A stretch of DNA of 64,000 nucleotides from Gordonia jinhuaensis (lineage in GTDB: Bacteria; Actinomycetota; Actinomycetes; Mycobacteriales; Mycobacteriaceae): NCBI RefSeq assembly GCF_014639795.1, contig NZ_BMGC01000004.1:169529-233528 (forward strand), given 5' to 3'. This document shows positions 53,998 to 63,279 of the stretch, piece after piece (the stretch's first letter is position 1; every line of letters begins with the position of its first letter). The position numbers and the translations under genes were made by a program. The notes beneath the pieces were generated by a model that had not been told where the DNA came from, made no database searches, and saw only the letters and a program-made list of their open reading frames with translations.

Positions 53998-55314
53998 TCA
54001 CCGATGCGAACGCCCGGCGACCGCGGTCATCGCCTCGAGGGCAGCATCCAACCGGGTGAGGTAGTCGGGTACGTCCACCACGGTGGGATCGGCGAGCACC
54101 GAGACCGTCACGGTGTCACCGATTCCGTGGACGCCGTGGGTGAGTCCCTGCATCGGTGACAGTGCCGGGAATCCGGCGGTGAACCGAACTGCCGCGCCGC
54201 CGAGCACCAGATCGGCGGATCCGCGGTTCACCGACGAGACGACGGTGTTCCCGGTGACCACGGGTGAGCGCGTCTGCACGTCGAAGGCCCGCACCCCGGC
54301 GGCGAGCATCGGTGCGGGCACACTCTGGGCCACCCGGGCCGCGGCGTCGGCGCGCGGGCGCACGACCTGCGCGACCCGCAGCGCGGCGGCGATGGCAGCA
54401 GCGCGCTCGGCGAGGTCACCGATCTCGGTGTGCAGATCGACGCCGACGTTGCGGAAGTGGTTGCGATAGAGCAGATCCGGCGTCTCTCGCGAACCGGGAC
54501 GAGCGATGGTGGTCTCGGCCGCCAACGGGGTTGCCGGGTCGGCGCCGAGATATCCGGCCAGTGCGGCGGAGATGGTCGCCAGCGCTCCTGCCGACACACC
54601 GACGTCGCCGGGGCGCAGGTCGGCGGTCGCGACCGTCCGTGAGGCGGCGACCGGAACCGCCCCGGTGGCGCGATTGACCCGGCAGACCGGCACGCCGCCG
54701 CCACCACCGTCGTCGGGGCTCGCACGGACACATCGCTGCTCGTCGCGCACCGCCGCGATCAGCCGCGCGGACTGACGGCCGAATCTGCCGATACCCCGCA
54801 GCAACGCACGCGACCGGGCCACGTCGACCGCTCGCGAGACCGGCAGTTCGTCACGACCCCCGAGAAGCCGGCGCGCGAAGGCAGTCGCCAGCCGGCCGTC
54901 GGCGAAGGCATGCGACATCTGCACCACCACGACGGTTGCCGCACCCGACGGCGTCGGCGCGCCCGAACCCACCGGCCACACGTGGCATCGCCACGGGTGG
55001 CGGTAGGGATCGACCTGCTCGCTCATCGCCGTGGCGAGAGACCGGTAGCAGGCGTCGAGATCGACCACCGCGTCGTGGGTGATGAACCGCTCGGGGCCGA
55101 TCAGCGTCGGAACCCAGTACGGATGGTCCAGACGGCCGACCGGGGCGTCGACCCGCACCGCCAGGCCGTCCACCACATGAGCACGAACCATCAACTGCGA
55201 CAGCAATTCCGGGATCGAATCGACGGGGTCGAAACCGAACACCAGGAATTGATCCGACGGGATCTTCGCCGACAGCCACAACGTCTGGGTGTCGCGGGCG
55301 CTGAGCTGATCCAC
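53998..55314 (-). CDS. WS/DGAT-like acyltransferase
   Basis: A 438-residue protein with the two-lobed fold of wax ester synthase/diacylglycerol acyltransferases. The acyl-transfer motif HHxxxDG reads SHAFADG, keeping the second His and the Asp-Gly but with Ser for the first His. NHFRNVGVDLHTEIGDL and VVSSVNRGSADLVLGG are C-lobe motifs, the latter at the usual NVPGP region. The GTG start is 10 bp after the Mg2+ ATPase stop. Activity on acylglycerols is plausible but the sequence is divergent. Confidence 0.75.
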   Translation of the reverse strand: MDQLSARDTQTLWLSAKIPSDQFLVFGFDPVDSIPELLSQLMVRAHVVDGLAVRVDAPVGRLDHPYWVPTLIGPERFITHDAVVDLDACYRSLATAMSEQVDPYRHPWRCHVWPVGSGAPTPSGAATVVVVQMSHAFADGRLATAFARRLLGGRDELPVSRAVDVARSRALLRGIGRFGRQSARLIAAVRDEQRCVRASPDDGGGGGVPVCRVNRATGAVPVAASRTVATADLRPGDVGVSAGALATISAALAGYLGADPATPLAAETTIARPGSRETPDLLYRNHFRNVGVDLHTEIGDLAERAAAIAAALRVAQVVRPRADAAARVAQSVPAPMLAAGVRAFDVQTRSPVVTGNTVVSSVNRGSADLVLGGAAVRFTAGFPALSPMQGLTHGVHGIGDTVTVSVLADPTVVDVPDYLTRLDAALEAMTAVAGRSHR

Positions 55315-55324
55315 GACGACGACG

Positions 55325-57925
55325 TTAGTCTCCGGTGCTGAATCTGGATGCGCGCCGGTTGATCCGGCGAATCGCCGAGCCGGCGTCGCGCTCGACCCGG
55401 ACGAGATGCAGCGGGTCGGCGTAGAACGCCCACTTGGCCAATTCGACCACCACGAGGTAACCGATGATCAATCCCACCAGCGCCAGGTAGAACTGCCACG
55501 GCAGTGCGGTGAAACCGAGGTGGCCGGCGAACGGCAGCACCGTCAGCACCACCCCGACCGCGATCACCCCGAACATCGCCGCGACCAGCGGTCCGCTGGG
55601 CCGGCTGCGGAAGAACGGTATCCGTCGGGTGCGGATCACGAAGATGATCAGGGTTTGCGTCGCGATCGACTCGACGAACCAGCCGGTGCGGAACTCGGCG
55701 ACGCCGGCGTGCAGGACGCCGAGCATCAGCCCGAAGGTGAGGAAATCGAACAGTGAGCTGATCGGGCCGAACAGCGTCATGAACCGCCTGATGAACCCGA
55801 TGTCCCAGTGCGAGGGCCGCCGCAACTGTTCGACGTCGACATTGTCGGTGGGGATCGCCAGTTGACTGCTGTCGTAGAGCAGATTGTTGAGCAGGATCTG
55901 CGACGGCAGCATCGGCAGGAACGACAGGAACGCCGATGCCGCCGCGGCGGAGAACATGTTGCCGAAGTTGCTCGACGTGCCCATCAGCACGTATTTCATG
56001 GTGTTGGCGAAGATCCGTCGCCCGGTGGCCACCCCGGAGGCGAGTACGCCGAGATCCTTCTCCAGCAGCACCACGTCGGCGGCGTCCTTGGCGACATCGG
56101 TCGCGGTGTCGACGGAGATGCCGACATCGGCGGCGTGCAGTGCCAGCGCATCGTTGACCCCGTCGCCGAGGAACGCCGACGACCGCTGCGTGCGCAGAGC
56201 CGTGAGGATTCGCGCCTTCTGCTCGGGCGAGACCCGCGCGAAGATGGTGTTGCGCATGGCCACATCGGCGAGTTCGTGATCGTCAAGGCGGTCGATGTCG
56301 GGACCGAGGATCGTGCCGCCGGAGACCAGACCCAGTTCGCTGCAGACCTTTTCGGCGACCAGCGCATTGTCCCCGGTGGCCACCTTCACGACGATTCCCA
56401 GGCTGTCGAGTGCCTTCAGCGACTCTCGTGCCGCAACCTTGGGTTGATCGGCGAACACGAGAAATCCGTCGAGGTGCAGGCTCTGCTCATCTGCAACGGT
56501 GAGGTGATCACAGTCGGGAGCAACGGGTTTCGATGCGACTGCGACAACCCGTCGGCCCTGCCCGAACAGATCCTCGAGCACGTCCGACGCCGCCGCGGGC
56601 ACGTCGACGCACGCGGCCATCACCTGCTCGGGTGCGCCTTTGGTGATCATGATCCGACGTTGCCCGTCGACGACCAGCGCACTCGTCGCCCGCCGCTTGT
56701 GATCGAAGGGCAGCAGGTCGACACGATCCCAGGGCTGTTCACGCGCCGCAGCCGAATCCGGTGCCTCCCAGAGCGCGGCATCCATCGCGTTGGAACTCGT
56801 TCCGCCGCTGTGCGGGTCCACGTCGGTGGCCTGCAAGCCCTGCCGCAGCACACTCGCCGACGAGTCGCCGCGGGTGTCGAGTGCAGAGATGAGCGTGATC
56901 CGCCCTTCGGTGAGGGTGCCCGTCTTGTCGGTCACCAGCACCTCGATGTCACCGAGGTCTTCGATACTCACCAGCCGTTTGACGAGCACCTTCTGCTTGG
57001 CGAGGATCCGCGAGCCGGCGGCGAGGCTTGCACTGACGACCGCCGGCAGCAACTGCGGGGTGATACCCACCGCGATCGCCAGAGCGAACAACACCGAATC
57101 CACGATCGGTCGCTGCAGCATCACGTTGATCACCAGGATCGCGATCGTCAGCACGATCGCGATGCCCAGGAGGAAGTAGGAGAACTGTTTGAGACCCGAC
57201 TGGAAAGCGGTCTGCGGGTGTCGATCGCCCAGACCCGCGGCGATACGCCCGAACTCGGCGTTCCGCCCGGTCGCCACCACCACGCCGGTGCCCGTTCCGC
57301 TGCTGACGATCGTGCCCATGAAGGCGATGTCACTCATCTCGGCCAACGGGCTGTCCGGTTGCACCGCAGCCGGCGATTTCGGCGAGGGCTCCGATTCGCC
57401 GGTGAGAATGCTCTCGTCGCATTCGAGTTCGGCAGCCGAGAGCACCCGGAGGTCGGCGGGAACCGCCTGCCCCAGCGTCACCGACACCACATCGCCGACC
57501 ACCAGATCCGTCACGTCGAGCATCGTGGCGGCCCCGTCCCGCATCACGAGCGCCTGATGGTGTACACGCGAATGTAGTGCGGCCGTTGCCCGTTCGGCCC
57601 GATACTCGTTGAAGAAGCCCAGCCCGACGCTCACGACGAGGATCACCAGGATGATCACCGCCTGTGTGGTGTCGCCGAGGAAGATCGACAGCACCGCGGT
57701 ACCCGCCAACAGGATCAGTACCGCGTTGGCGAACTGTCGCACGAGGATCGACCACGGATTCACCCGATGGCTGCGCACGGCATTGGGGCCGTCGCGCTCG
57801 AGCCGGACCCTCGCCTCGTCCGTGGACAACCCGGACGCGGTGCTCTGGAGTCGATCGAGAACGTCACTGATCGGCGACGAGGACGACTGTGCTGCCGGCG
57901 TTGCAGCGGCCACGGTGGCGACCAT
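55325..57925 (-). CDS. mgtA: Magnesium-translocating P-type ATPase (MgtA type)
   Basis: An 866-residue P3B ATPase importing Mg2+. TGESEPSPKS is the actuator loop, VLVTDKTGTLTEGRI the phosphorylation site, and FLGDGVNDALALHAADVGIS the hinge; about ten membrane segments with AIAVGITPQLLPAVVSASLA as the M4 metal site. No M-box riboswitch was recognised in the 280-bp leader. It is followed closely by the acyltransferase gene. Confidence 0.95.
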   Translation of the reverse strand: MVATVAAATPAAQSSSSPISDVLDRLQSTASGLSTDEARVRLERDGPNAVRSHRVNPWSILVRQFANAVLILLAGTAVLSIFLGDTTQAVIILVILVVSVGLGFFNEYRAERATAALHSRVHHQALVMRDGAATMLDVTDLVVGDVVSVTLGQAVPADLRVLSAAELECDESILTGESEPSPKSPAAVQPDSPLAEMSDIAFMGTIVSSGTGTGVVVATGRNAEFGRIAAGLGDRHPQTAFQSGLKQFSYFLLGIAIVLTIAILVINVMLQRPIVDSVLFALAIAVGITPQLLPAVVSASLAAGSRILAKQKVLVKRLVSIEDLGDIEVLVTDKTGTLTEGRITLISALDTRGDSSASVLRQGLQATDVDPHSGGTSSNAMDAALWEAPDSAAAREQPWDRVDLLPFDHKRRATSALVVDGQRRIMITKGAPEQVMAACVDVPAAASDVLEDLFGQGRRVVAVASKPVAPDCDHLTVADEQSLHLDGFLVFADQPKVAARESLKALDSLGIVVKVATGDNALVAEKVCSELGLVSGGTILGPDIDRLDDHELADVAMRNTIFARVSPEQKARILTALRTQRSSAFLGDGVNDALALHAADVGISVDTATDVAKDAADVVLLEKDLGVLASGVATGRRIFANTMKYVLMGTSSNFGNMFSAAAASAFLSFLPMLPSQILLNNLLYDSSQLAIPTDNVDVEQLRRPSHWDIGFIRRFMTLFGPISSLFDFLTFGLMLGVLHAGVAEFRTGWFVESIATQTLIIFVIRTRRIPFFRSRPSGPLVAAMFGVIAVGVVLTVLPFAGHLGFTALPWQFYLALVGLIIGYLVVVELAKWAFYADPLHLVRVERDAGSAIRRINRRASRFSTGD

Positions 57926-58052
57926 GTTGTCCAGTTTTGCATCGTCACCCGACCCCTGCCAGCCCGGCGGCGACCGTCACATTCAGCGGCCACATTCACC
58001 GGCCTACCACCGGATCGCCCGGCAATGCGGGACAGGAGGTAGCCCGCCACGT

Positions 58053-58069
58053 ACGTTGGAATACAACGT
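58053..58069. promoter_or_regulatory. Palindrome upstream of mgtA and the SDR gene
   Basis: ACGTTG and CAACGT arms are separated by GAATA in the divergent gap (57926-58221). It is an operator-like sequence for either gene; the regulator is unknown. Confidence 0.4.
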
Positions 58070-58221
58070 CGATGGACACCGCATGCCGATCGACGAACCC
58101 CTGCGGCTTCAGACAACGACGGCCTCACCGACACCCGGCCCCATCGACATCCGTCGACGGGCCATCCAACGGTCGACGTCTCCGGCATGAGCGTTCACCG
58201 ATGCGAGAAGGAGTGATTCAC

Positions 58222-58896
58222 GTGGCACGTATCGCCGTCATCGGAGGACACGGGAAGATCGCGATGCGGGCCGAGCGCCTGCTCGTCGCGGATGGTCACG
58301 AAGTGACCGCAATCATCCGCAATCCCGACCAAGTGGCCGACATCGAAGCGACGGGCGCAACCGCCAAGGTCGCCGACATCGAGTCGATCAGCACCACGGT
58401 GTTCACCGACATCCTCGAGGGCCACGATGCCGTGGTCTGGTCGGCCGGCGCCGGTGGTGGTAACCCCACCCGCACGTTCGCCGTCGACCGGGACGCTGCG
58501 ATCCGGTCCATGGACGCGACCGCCGCGGCTGCGATCGACCGGTACGTGATGATCTCCTATTCGGGCGCCTCACTGCATCACGGCGTTCCCATGGACAACC
58601 CGTTCTTCTCCTACGCCCAGGCGAAGGCCGAGGCCGACGACTACCTGCGCCACACCGCGCTGGCCTGGACGATCCTGGGACCCAGCAAACTCACCGATGA
58701 CCCGGGCAGCGGGACCATCCGTATCGCCACCGAACGCTGGGATGACGCCCAGGTGAGCCGAGACAACGTGGCTGCGGTGATCGTGGCGGTGATCGACACC
58801 CCCGGCACGGTCCACCTCGACATCGCCTTCGACGACGGCGATCAGCCGATCCGTGAGGCGATCACCGAGGTCGCCTCCAAAACCACCGGCAGCTGA
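58222..58896 (+). CDS. NAD(P)-binding atypical SDR (NmrA-like)
   Basis: A 224-residue Rossmann protein. RIAVIGGHGKIAMRAERLLV is the dinucleotide loop (GGHGKIA), with AVVWSAGAGGG and YVMISYSGA as later strands and FSYAQAKAEADDYL as the YxxxK-like helix. Resembles the YwnB/YtfG sugar-epimerase-like reductases. The GTG at 58222 has AAGGAG 8 nt upstream; an ATG at 58201 is an alternative. The substrate is unknown. Confidence 0.86.
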   Translation: MARIAVIGGHGKIAMRAERLLVADGHEVTAIIRNPDQVADIEATGATAKVADIESISTTVFTDILEGHDAVVWSAGAGGGNPTRTFAVDRDAAIRSMDATAAAAIDRYVMISYSGASLHHGVPMDNPFFSYAQAKAEADDYLRHTALAWTILGPSKLTDDPGSGTIRIATERWDDAQVSRDNVAAVIVAVIDTPGTVHLDIAFDDGDQPIREAITEVASKTTGS

Positions 58897-58915
58897 CTCC
58901 CGGACGCTCGACGTC

Positions 58916-60028
58916 TCACCCTCGACGCTGGTCGTCCGACGCCGCCGGCCCGGTGGTGTCGGAACGACCGCCGGGATAGCTCGCACGATTGTTCAGCGCG
59001 GCCAAGCGCGCGTTGTAAGCCGCCAGGGCCGCGTCGTCGTCGTCGAAGTCCGCGTCGCCCATCCCCGCGGCACCGGTTCCCAGCGCACTGCGCCGCGCCA
59101 CCTCGAGGTAGGACGGACGGCGGTCACCCTGCAGCTCGGCCGCCGACTTCTGGCGGCCGCGGCCCAGACCGTCGGCGCGGATCCATTCCCAGGCGAGCAC
59201 GACGAGCAGACACATCATCAGACCGTCGCCGGCGAACCACATGATCGCCCCGGCGGCGCTCTGGTCGGCCATGGCGTCCGGATTCAGGATTCCGCCCTTG
59301 GGCCAGCTCATCCGCGACTGCGCGAGCCCCGGCGCGATCTCGTATCCGGTCATCATCAGGGTCACGCCCACCAGCGTGTCCGGGCCCATCGAGATCAGCA
59401 GCGCGAAGAAGCGAACGGGGTAGCTGTAATCGTGACCGGTGAGTTCGTCGCCGACCAGCGGCAACAGGAACAGGTAACCGGTGACCAGGTAGAGCACGAG
59501 TTCGGCGTCGTGGATCCACATGTGCTCGAACATCGCCTGCTGGAAGCCGGTGAGGTGGGTGAGGATCAACACCGCGGTGTAGAGCGGCACGGTGAACACC
59601 GGAGAGGTGAGCCAGCGGATCACGGCGCTGTTCATGAACCGCTCGACGCGTTCCTCACCCGAGCCGCCCAAGGCCATCGACGCCAGCCGGATCGGTTGCG
59701 CGAGGACCAGAAACAGCGGCACGAGCATGATCATCAGCAGGTGCACGATCATGTGCGCCCAGAACAGATGATGCGAGAACGCCGCGAGACTCGAGTTCAG
59801 CGAGATCACGAGCAGCACCATCGCGACGAACCAGCTCAGTGTGCGCGACACCGGCCAGCCCTGTCCGGCGCGACGGACCCGCACGACGCCGTACAGGTAG
59901 ACCACGGTGGCGATCGCCATGATCGTCGAGACGACCGGGGTGGCCGTCCATGCGCCCCAGACCGACGGCTGGGCGGACATGTCCATCATGTCCATACCGC
60001 CCATGTCCATACCGACGCGCAACTCCAT
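58916..60028 (-). CDS. Cytochrome c oxidase assembly protein, CtaG (Caa3) family
   Basis: A 370-residue membrane protein with about seven to nine transmembrane segments. HHLFWAHMIVHLLMIMLVPL, LILTHLTGFQQAMFEHMWIH and DQSAAGAIMWFAGDGLMM match the Caa3-type CtaG family implicated in copper delivery to cytochrome oxidase. The N-terminus MELRVGMDMGGMDMMDMSAQ is Met-rich, a likely Cu(I)-binding tail. The C-terminal 60 residues are polar. The ATG has TACGCT 6 nt upstream, suggesting a leaderless mRNA. Confidence 0.9.
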   Translation of the reverse strand: MELRVGMDMGGMDMMDMSAQPSVWGAWTATPVVSTIMAIATVVYLYGVVRVRRAGQGWPVSRTLSWFVAMVLLVISLNSSLAAFSHHLFWAHMIVHLLMIMLVPLFLVLAQPIRLASMALGGSGEERVERFMNSAVIRWLTSPVFTVPLYTAVLILTHLTGFQQAMFEHMWIHDAELVLYLVTGYLFLLPLVGDELTGHDYSYPVRFFALLISMGPDTLVGVTLMMTGYEIAPGLAQSRMSWPKGGILNPDAMADQSAAGAIMWFAGDGLMMCLLVVLAWEWIRADGLGRGRQKSAAELQGDRRPSYLEVARRSALGTGAAGMGDADFDDDDAALAAYNARLAALNNRASYPGGRSDTTGPAASDDQRRG

Positions 60029-60120
60029 ACCGCCAGCGTAAGCACCGGGGCGGTCGAACCCGAATCAGCCCCGGGTACGCACACACGACCATTCGGCCGA
60101 CGAGCCCGGGCGGGAAGGTC

Positions 60121-61281
60121 CTAGGAGGTGACCGGACCGCCCTTGATGTTGCCGATGATGCCGCGGAGCACATTCGCGCCGTCCTCGTGGCGCAGTTCCT
60201 CGTACCACTCCTCGGTCTTCTCCGGATCCTTGCCGTGGGTGACCTCGCTGCGCTTGCGGGCGCGCAGCACCAGGTCGCCGGCGCGACCGGCGCGGGCCTC
60301 CTGATACTCGGCCAGCGCGGCGTGCACATCATCGGGGTGGTTGGTGAAGGCGAACTGCAGCGCGACGGAATCCTCCATCGCCGAGCACCCGCCCTGTCCG
60401 ATGTCGGGGGTGGTGTTGTGTGCGGCGTCGCCGAGCAGTGCCACTCGCCCCTTCACCCAGGTGTCGAACGGGTCGAGGTCGAAGATCTCCACCCGGTTGA
60501 CCTTGTCGGGTTCGAGGGAGTTGATCAGCTTTTGCACGCCGGGCGCCCAGTCCTTGAACTCCTCGGCGAGGAATTCGCGGGCGGCCCCGCGTTCCAGCGT
60601 CTCCCCCGACGGCATGGTCACGTCGAAGAAGAAGTAGAACCGGTCACCCGAGACCGGCATCACCGAGACGCGGCGCGAGTCGCCCACGTAGGTGGTCCAC
60701 TCGGTTGCCGACCCGATCTCCTCGTCGATGGGTACGAGGCCGTTGAAGTTGACGTATCCGGCGTAGCTGCGCTGCACCGGTCCGCCGAGCACATATTCAC
60801 GCACGAGCGAGTTCGCCCCGTCGGCCGCGATCACGATGTCACCGGTCGCGGTGGTGCCGTCGTCGAAGGTGGCCGTGGCCGAGTCCTCGCCGTCGGTGAC
60901 CGACACCATCTTCTTGCCGAAGTGGATGTCGTCGATGCCGTAGGCGTTCATCAGCATCAGCTGCAGCTCGGCGCGTGCCATCGGATACGGCCGCTGCCCC
61001 ACCTCCTCGATGAGGGGTGCCATGGAGAACCGGCACATCGTGGAGCCGTCGAACCCGTCGACGTAGCTCATCGTGTCCATGATCCCGCCGAGTTCGGCGG
61101 CTTCCTTCTCCAGTCCCAGGTAGTTGAGGCATTTCACACCGTTGGACCACACCGAGATGGCCGCCCCGACGGGCTTGTTCTCGGTGACGCGCTCATAGAC
61201 CTCTACGTCGAAACCGATCTGCTTGAGGGCGATCGCTGCTGTCAGGCCACCCATACCGGCGCCGATGATCACTGCCTTCAT
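60121..61281 (-). CDS. hpxO: FAD-dependent urate hydroxylase-like monooxygenase (HpxO type)
   Basis: A class A flavoprotein hydroxylase of 386 residues. KAVIIGAGMGGLTAAIALKQ is the FAD GxGxxG, GDIVIAADGANSLVREYV the DG motif, and GRVALLGDAAHNTTPDIGQG the GD motif. Similarity is strongest to HpxO urate hydroxylases. The ATG at 61279-61281 has GGGGG upstream. No other purine-degradation gene is visible, so the substrate stays tentative. Confidence 0.85.
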   Translation of the reverse strand: MKAVIIGAGMGGLTAAIALKQIGFDVEVYERVTENKPVGAAISVWSNGVKCLNYLGLEKEAAELGGIMDTMSYVDGFDGSTMCRFSMAPLIEEVGQRPYPMARAELQLMLMNAYGIDDIHFGKKMVSVTDGEDSATATFDDGTTATGDIVIAADGANSLVREYVLGGPVQRSYAGYVNFNGLVPIDEEIGSATEWTTYVGDSRRVSVMPVSGDRFYFFFDVTMPSGETLERGAAREFLAEEFKDWAPGVQKLINSLEPDKVNRVEIFDLDPFDTWVKGRVALLGDAAHNTTPDIGQGGCSAMEDSVALQFAFTNHPDDVHAALAEYQEARAGRAGDLVLRARKRSEVTHGKDPEKTEEWYEELRHEDGANVLRGIIGNIKGGPVTS

Positions 61282-61471
61282 CAATCCCCCACCTTTGCGT
61301 CGACACTCGACCCGCGGTCCGAAGATCGCCGATCCATCGAGGGAAGAATAATCGTCAACGCGATCAGATTCCTGCCCTGCCCCGTCGCAGCGGTGCGTGG
61401 ACGCTCATCTGGAGTCGTCTCGTCGACGTTGCGCACCACTGTCGGGTAGGGGTCGAGGGAAGGGTGAGGCG

Positions 61472-62275
61472 ATGAACGAATCCGACGTCGATGACGCCGC
61501 CCTTGCCGACCGGCTGCGTTGCGCCGGTTGCGTTTTCGCCGAGGACGAGGCCCGCATCCTGATCCAGGAGGCGACGTCGCCGGCACATCTCGGACAACTG
61601 GTCGCCGAGCGGTTGTCGGGGGTTCCGCTGGAGCAGGTGGTGGGCTGGGCCGAATTCGCCGGAGGTCGCGTGCGGGTGACGCGTGGGGTCTTTGTGCCCC
61701 GTCGGCGCTCGGAGGTGTTGGTGAACGCGGCGCTCGGGCTCACCGACCGCATCGAGGTGGTGGTCGATCTGTGTTGCGGATCGGGTGCGGTGGGCGCGGC
61801 ACTGCACCGCGCCTGGCCGGACGTGCAGATACACGCCGTGGATATCGATCCGGCCGCGGTGGCGTGCGCGCGACTCAACCTGCCGACGTCGGACGGGAAC
61901 TGCTCGGTGTGGCAGGGCGACTTGTTCGATGCGCTGCCGGCGCGCCTGCGCGGCGAGATTCATCTGGTGGTGGCCAACGCGCCCTACGTCCCGACCGAGG
62001 CGATCGCGACACTGCCCGCGGAGGCGCGCGATTACGAGCCGCGGGACGCACTCGACGGCGGCGCCGACGGCACCGACTTCGCCGGCAGGATCGCCGCCGA
62101 TGCGTCGCACTGGCTCACCGCCGGGGGCCGGGTGATCCTCGAGACGTCAGCGGGTCAGGCCGAGACCGTGGTCGCCGCATTCGCCGCACAGGGCTATGAC
62201 TGCGAGGTCGTCACCGAACCCAGCGTCGACGGGGTGGCGGTGGTGGTTACCAGCTACGCAGGCGTTCGGGGGTGA
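61472..62275 (+). CDS. Putative protein N5-glutamine methyltransferase (PrmC/HemK-like)
   Basis: A 267-residue SAM-dependent methyltransferase. LCCGSGAVGAALHRAWPD is the SAM loop, and NAPYVPTEAIATLP stands where PrmC has NPPY. PrmC methylates the GGQ glutamine of release factors; the N-to-A change beside the motif suggests a paralogue with another target. The ATG at 61472 has a GGTGAGG element upstream. Its last 29 bp overlap the end of the convergent PPOX gene. Confidence 0.86.
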   Translation: MNESDVDDAALADRLRCAGCVFAEDEARILIQEATSPAHLGQLVAERLSGVPLEQVVGWAEFAGGRVRVTRGVFVPRRRSEVLVNAALGLTDRIEVVVDLCCGSGAVGAALHRAWPDVQIHAVDIDPAAVACARLNLPTSDGNCSVWQGDLFDALPARLRGEIHLVVANAPYVPTEAIATLPAEARDYEPRDALDGGADGTDFAGRIAADASHWLTAGGRVILETSAGQAETVVAAFAAQGYDCEVVTEPSVDGVAVVVTSYAGVRG

Positions 62276-62657
62276 TGCGCAACAGCACCGAGTAGGAGTC
62301 GCGGAAGCCGCTGGGCGTGAGTCCGATCGACGGGATCCCGTCGGCGTATTTCGCGGAGTACTCCGACCATTCGTCATCGGTGGGTCCGTCAGGGTCGATG
62401 CGTGCGTGCCCGTTGAACACCGCCACATCTCCGCCGGTGGGATCGGAGTTGAGGTTCAGCGAGACGCGCGGGTTGGCCGCGATGTGCTTGAGCTTTCCGG
62501 TGTTGGGCTGACTGAAGATGATGAAGTGCTCGCGACGCCACAGGAACCACACGGGTGTGGGCGCTGGACTGGCCGATGCGCTGACAGTGGTCAACCAGAT
62601 CACGCTCTCGGCGCCGAGCCGTTCGACGTTGCGGGGCGACAAGTCCACGTTGGCCAT
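62247..62657 (-). CDS. PPOX-class F420-dependent oxidoreductase (TIGR03667-like)
   Basis: A 136-residue split-barrel flavin/deazaflavin protein. VIWLTTVSASASPAPTPVWF and NTGKLKHIAANPRVSLNLNS are the strand and helix that bind cofactor phosphate in the F420-type PPOX proteins such as Rv3369. The ATG has GGAAGAGG upstream. It is a likely consumer of the F420 whose synthesis genes are in this window. The substrate is unknown. Confidence 0.85.
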   Translation of the reverse strand: MANVDLSPRNVERLGAESVIWLTTVSASASPAPTPVWFLWRREHFIIFSQPNTGKLKHIAANPRVSLNLNSDPTGGDVAVFNGHARIDPDGPTDDEWSEYSAKYADGIPSIGLTPSGFRDSYSVLLRITPERLRSW

Positions 62658-62860
62658 GAGTGACCTCTTCCGTTCTCGGCACTTCCCGATCGTCCATTTT
62701 CGGCGAATTCGGGCTTCGGTACGGTCTGCGCCCGTTGCGTCCTCGGCGGAAGGGCATCTGGTCGCATTCCCTGCCTACAGTGGAACTGGTGGGAACGCAA
62801 GGAATCTCGCTGCGGTGAGCTGATCGATTGAGTACGAGTTGACGAGTCGATGGGGGACCC

Positions 62861-63187
62861 ATGCCGAAACTGTTCGAACTGTGGACCGGCAAAGACGGCG
62901 AAAGCCACTATGCGGAGCGCGAATTCGATATACCTGCGGCCGCCGCCAGCAAGGTTCATTCGCAGGTGACACCTGCCGGGGGTGCGCTGGACTGGCACGA
63001 CGCACCGTGCGATCAATACGTGATCACCCTGACCGGCACACTGCGCTTCACCACCCGCGGTGGCGAGCAGTTCGTGGTGAGTCCCGGGGACGTACTGCTG
63101 GCCCGCGACACCAGTGGTGGCGGCCACGAGTGGACTCTCATCGACGATCAGCCGTGGACGCGTGTGTACGTGGAGTTGGCCGAGTAG
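62861..63187 (+). CDS. Cupin-domain protein
   Basis: A 108-residue single cupin barrel. DWHDAPCDQYVITLTGTLRF corresponds to cupin motif 1 and VVSPGDVLLARDTSGGGHEW to motif 2, although the usual GxHxH is reduced to WHDAP, so metal binding may be altered. Divergent from the PPOX gene. The ATG has GGGGGA upstream. The role is unknown. Confidence 0.8.
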   Translation: MPKLFELWTGKDGESHYAEREFDIPAAAASKVHSQVTPAGGALDWHDAPCDQYVITLTGTLRFTTRGGEQFVVSPGDVLLARDTSGGGHEWTLIDDQPWTRVYVELAE

Positions 63188-63218
63188 TTGAGTTCACGGG
63201 GTAGTGGAGTTGACGGGG
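63185..63218. repeat. 17-bp duplication starting at the cupin stop codon
   Basis: TAGTTGAGTTCACGGGG is followed by TAGTGGAGTTGACGGGG and a further TAAG. The first TAG is the cupin stop; TAG and TAA recur one and two units later. Confidence 0.92.
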
Positions 63219-63279
63219 TAAGCGCCCTCGGGATCGACGGTCGACCTGGGATGGCCATTGACTCACACGTTAGTAGCGA

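Noticed and set aside
55808..57577. Long open frame opposite mgtA (589 codons)
   Set aside because: The composition is that of a GC-rich shadow (His/Arg/Gly), and the MgtA motifs are on the other strand.
57926..58200. Possible M-box Mg2+ riboswitch ahead of mgtA
   Set aside because: No M-box-like conserved core is visible in the leader; only a small palindrome at 58053-58069.
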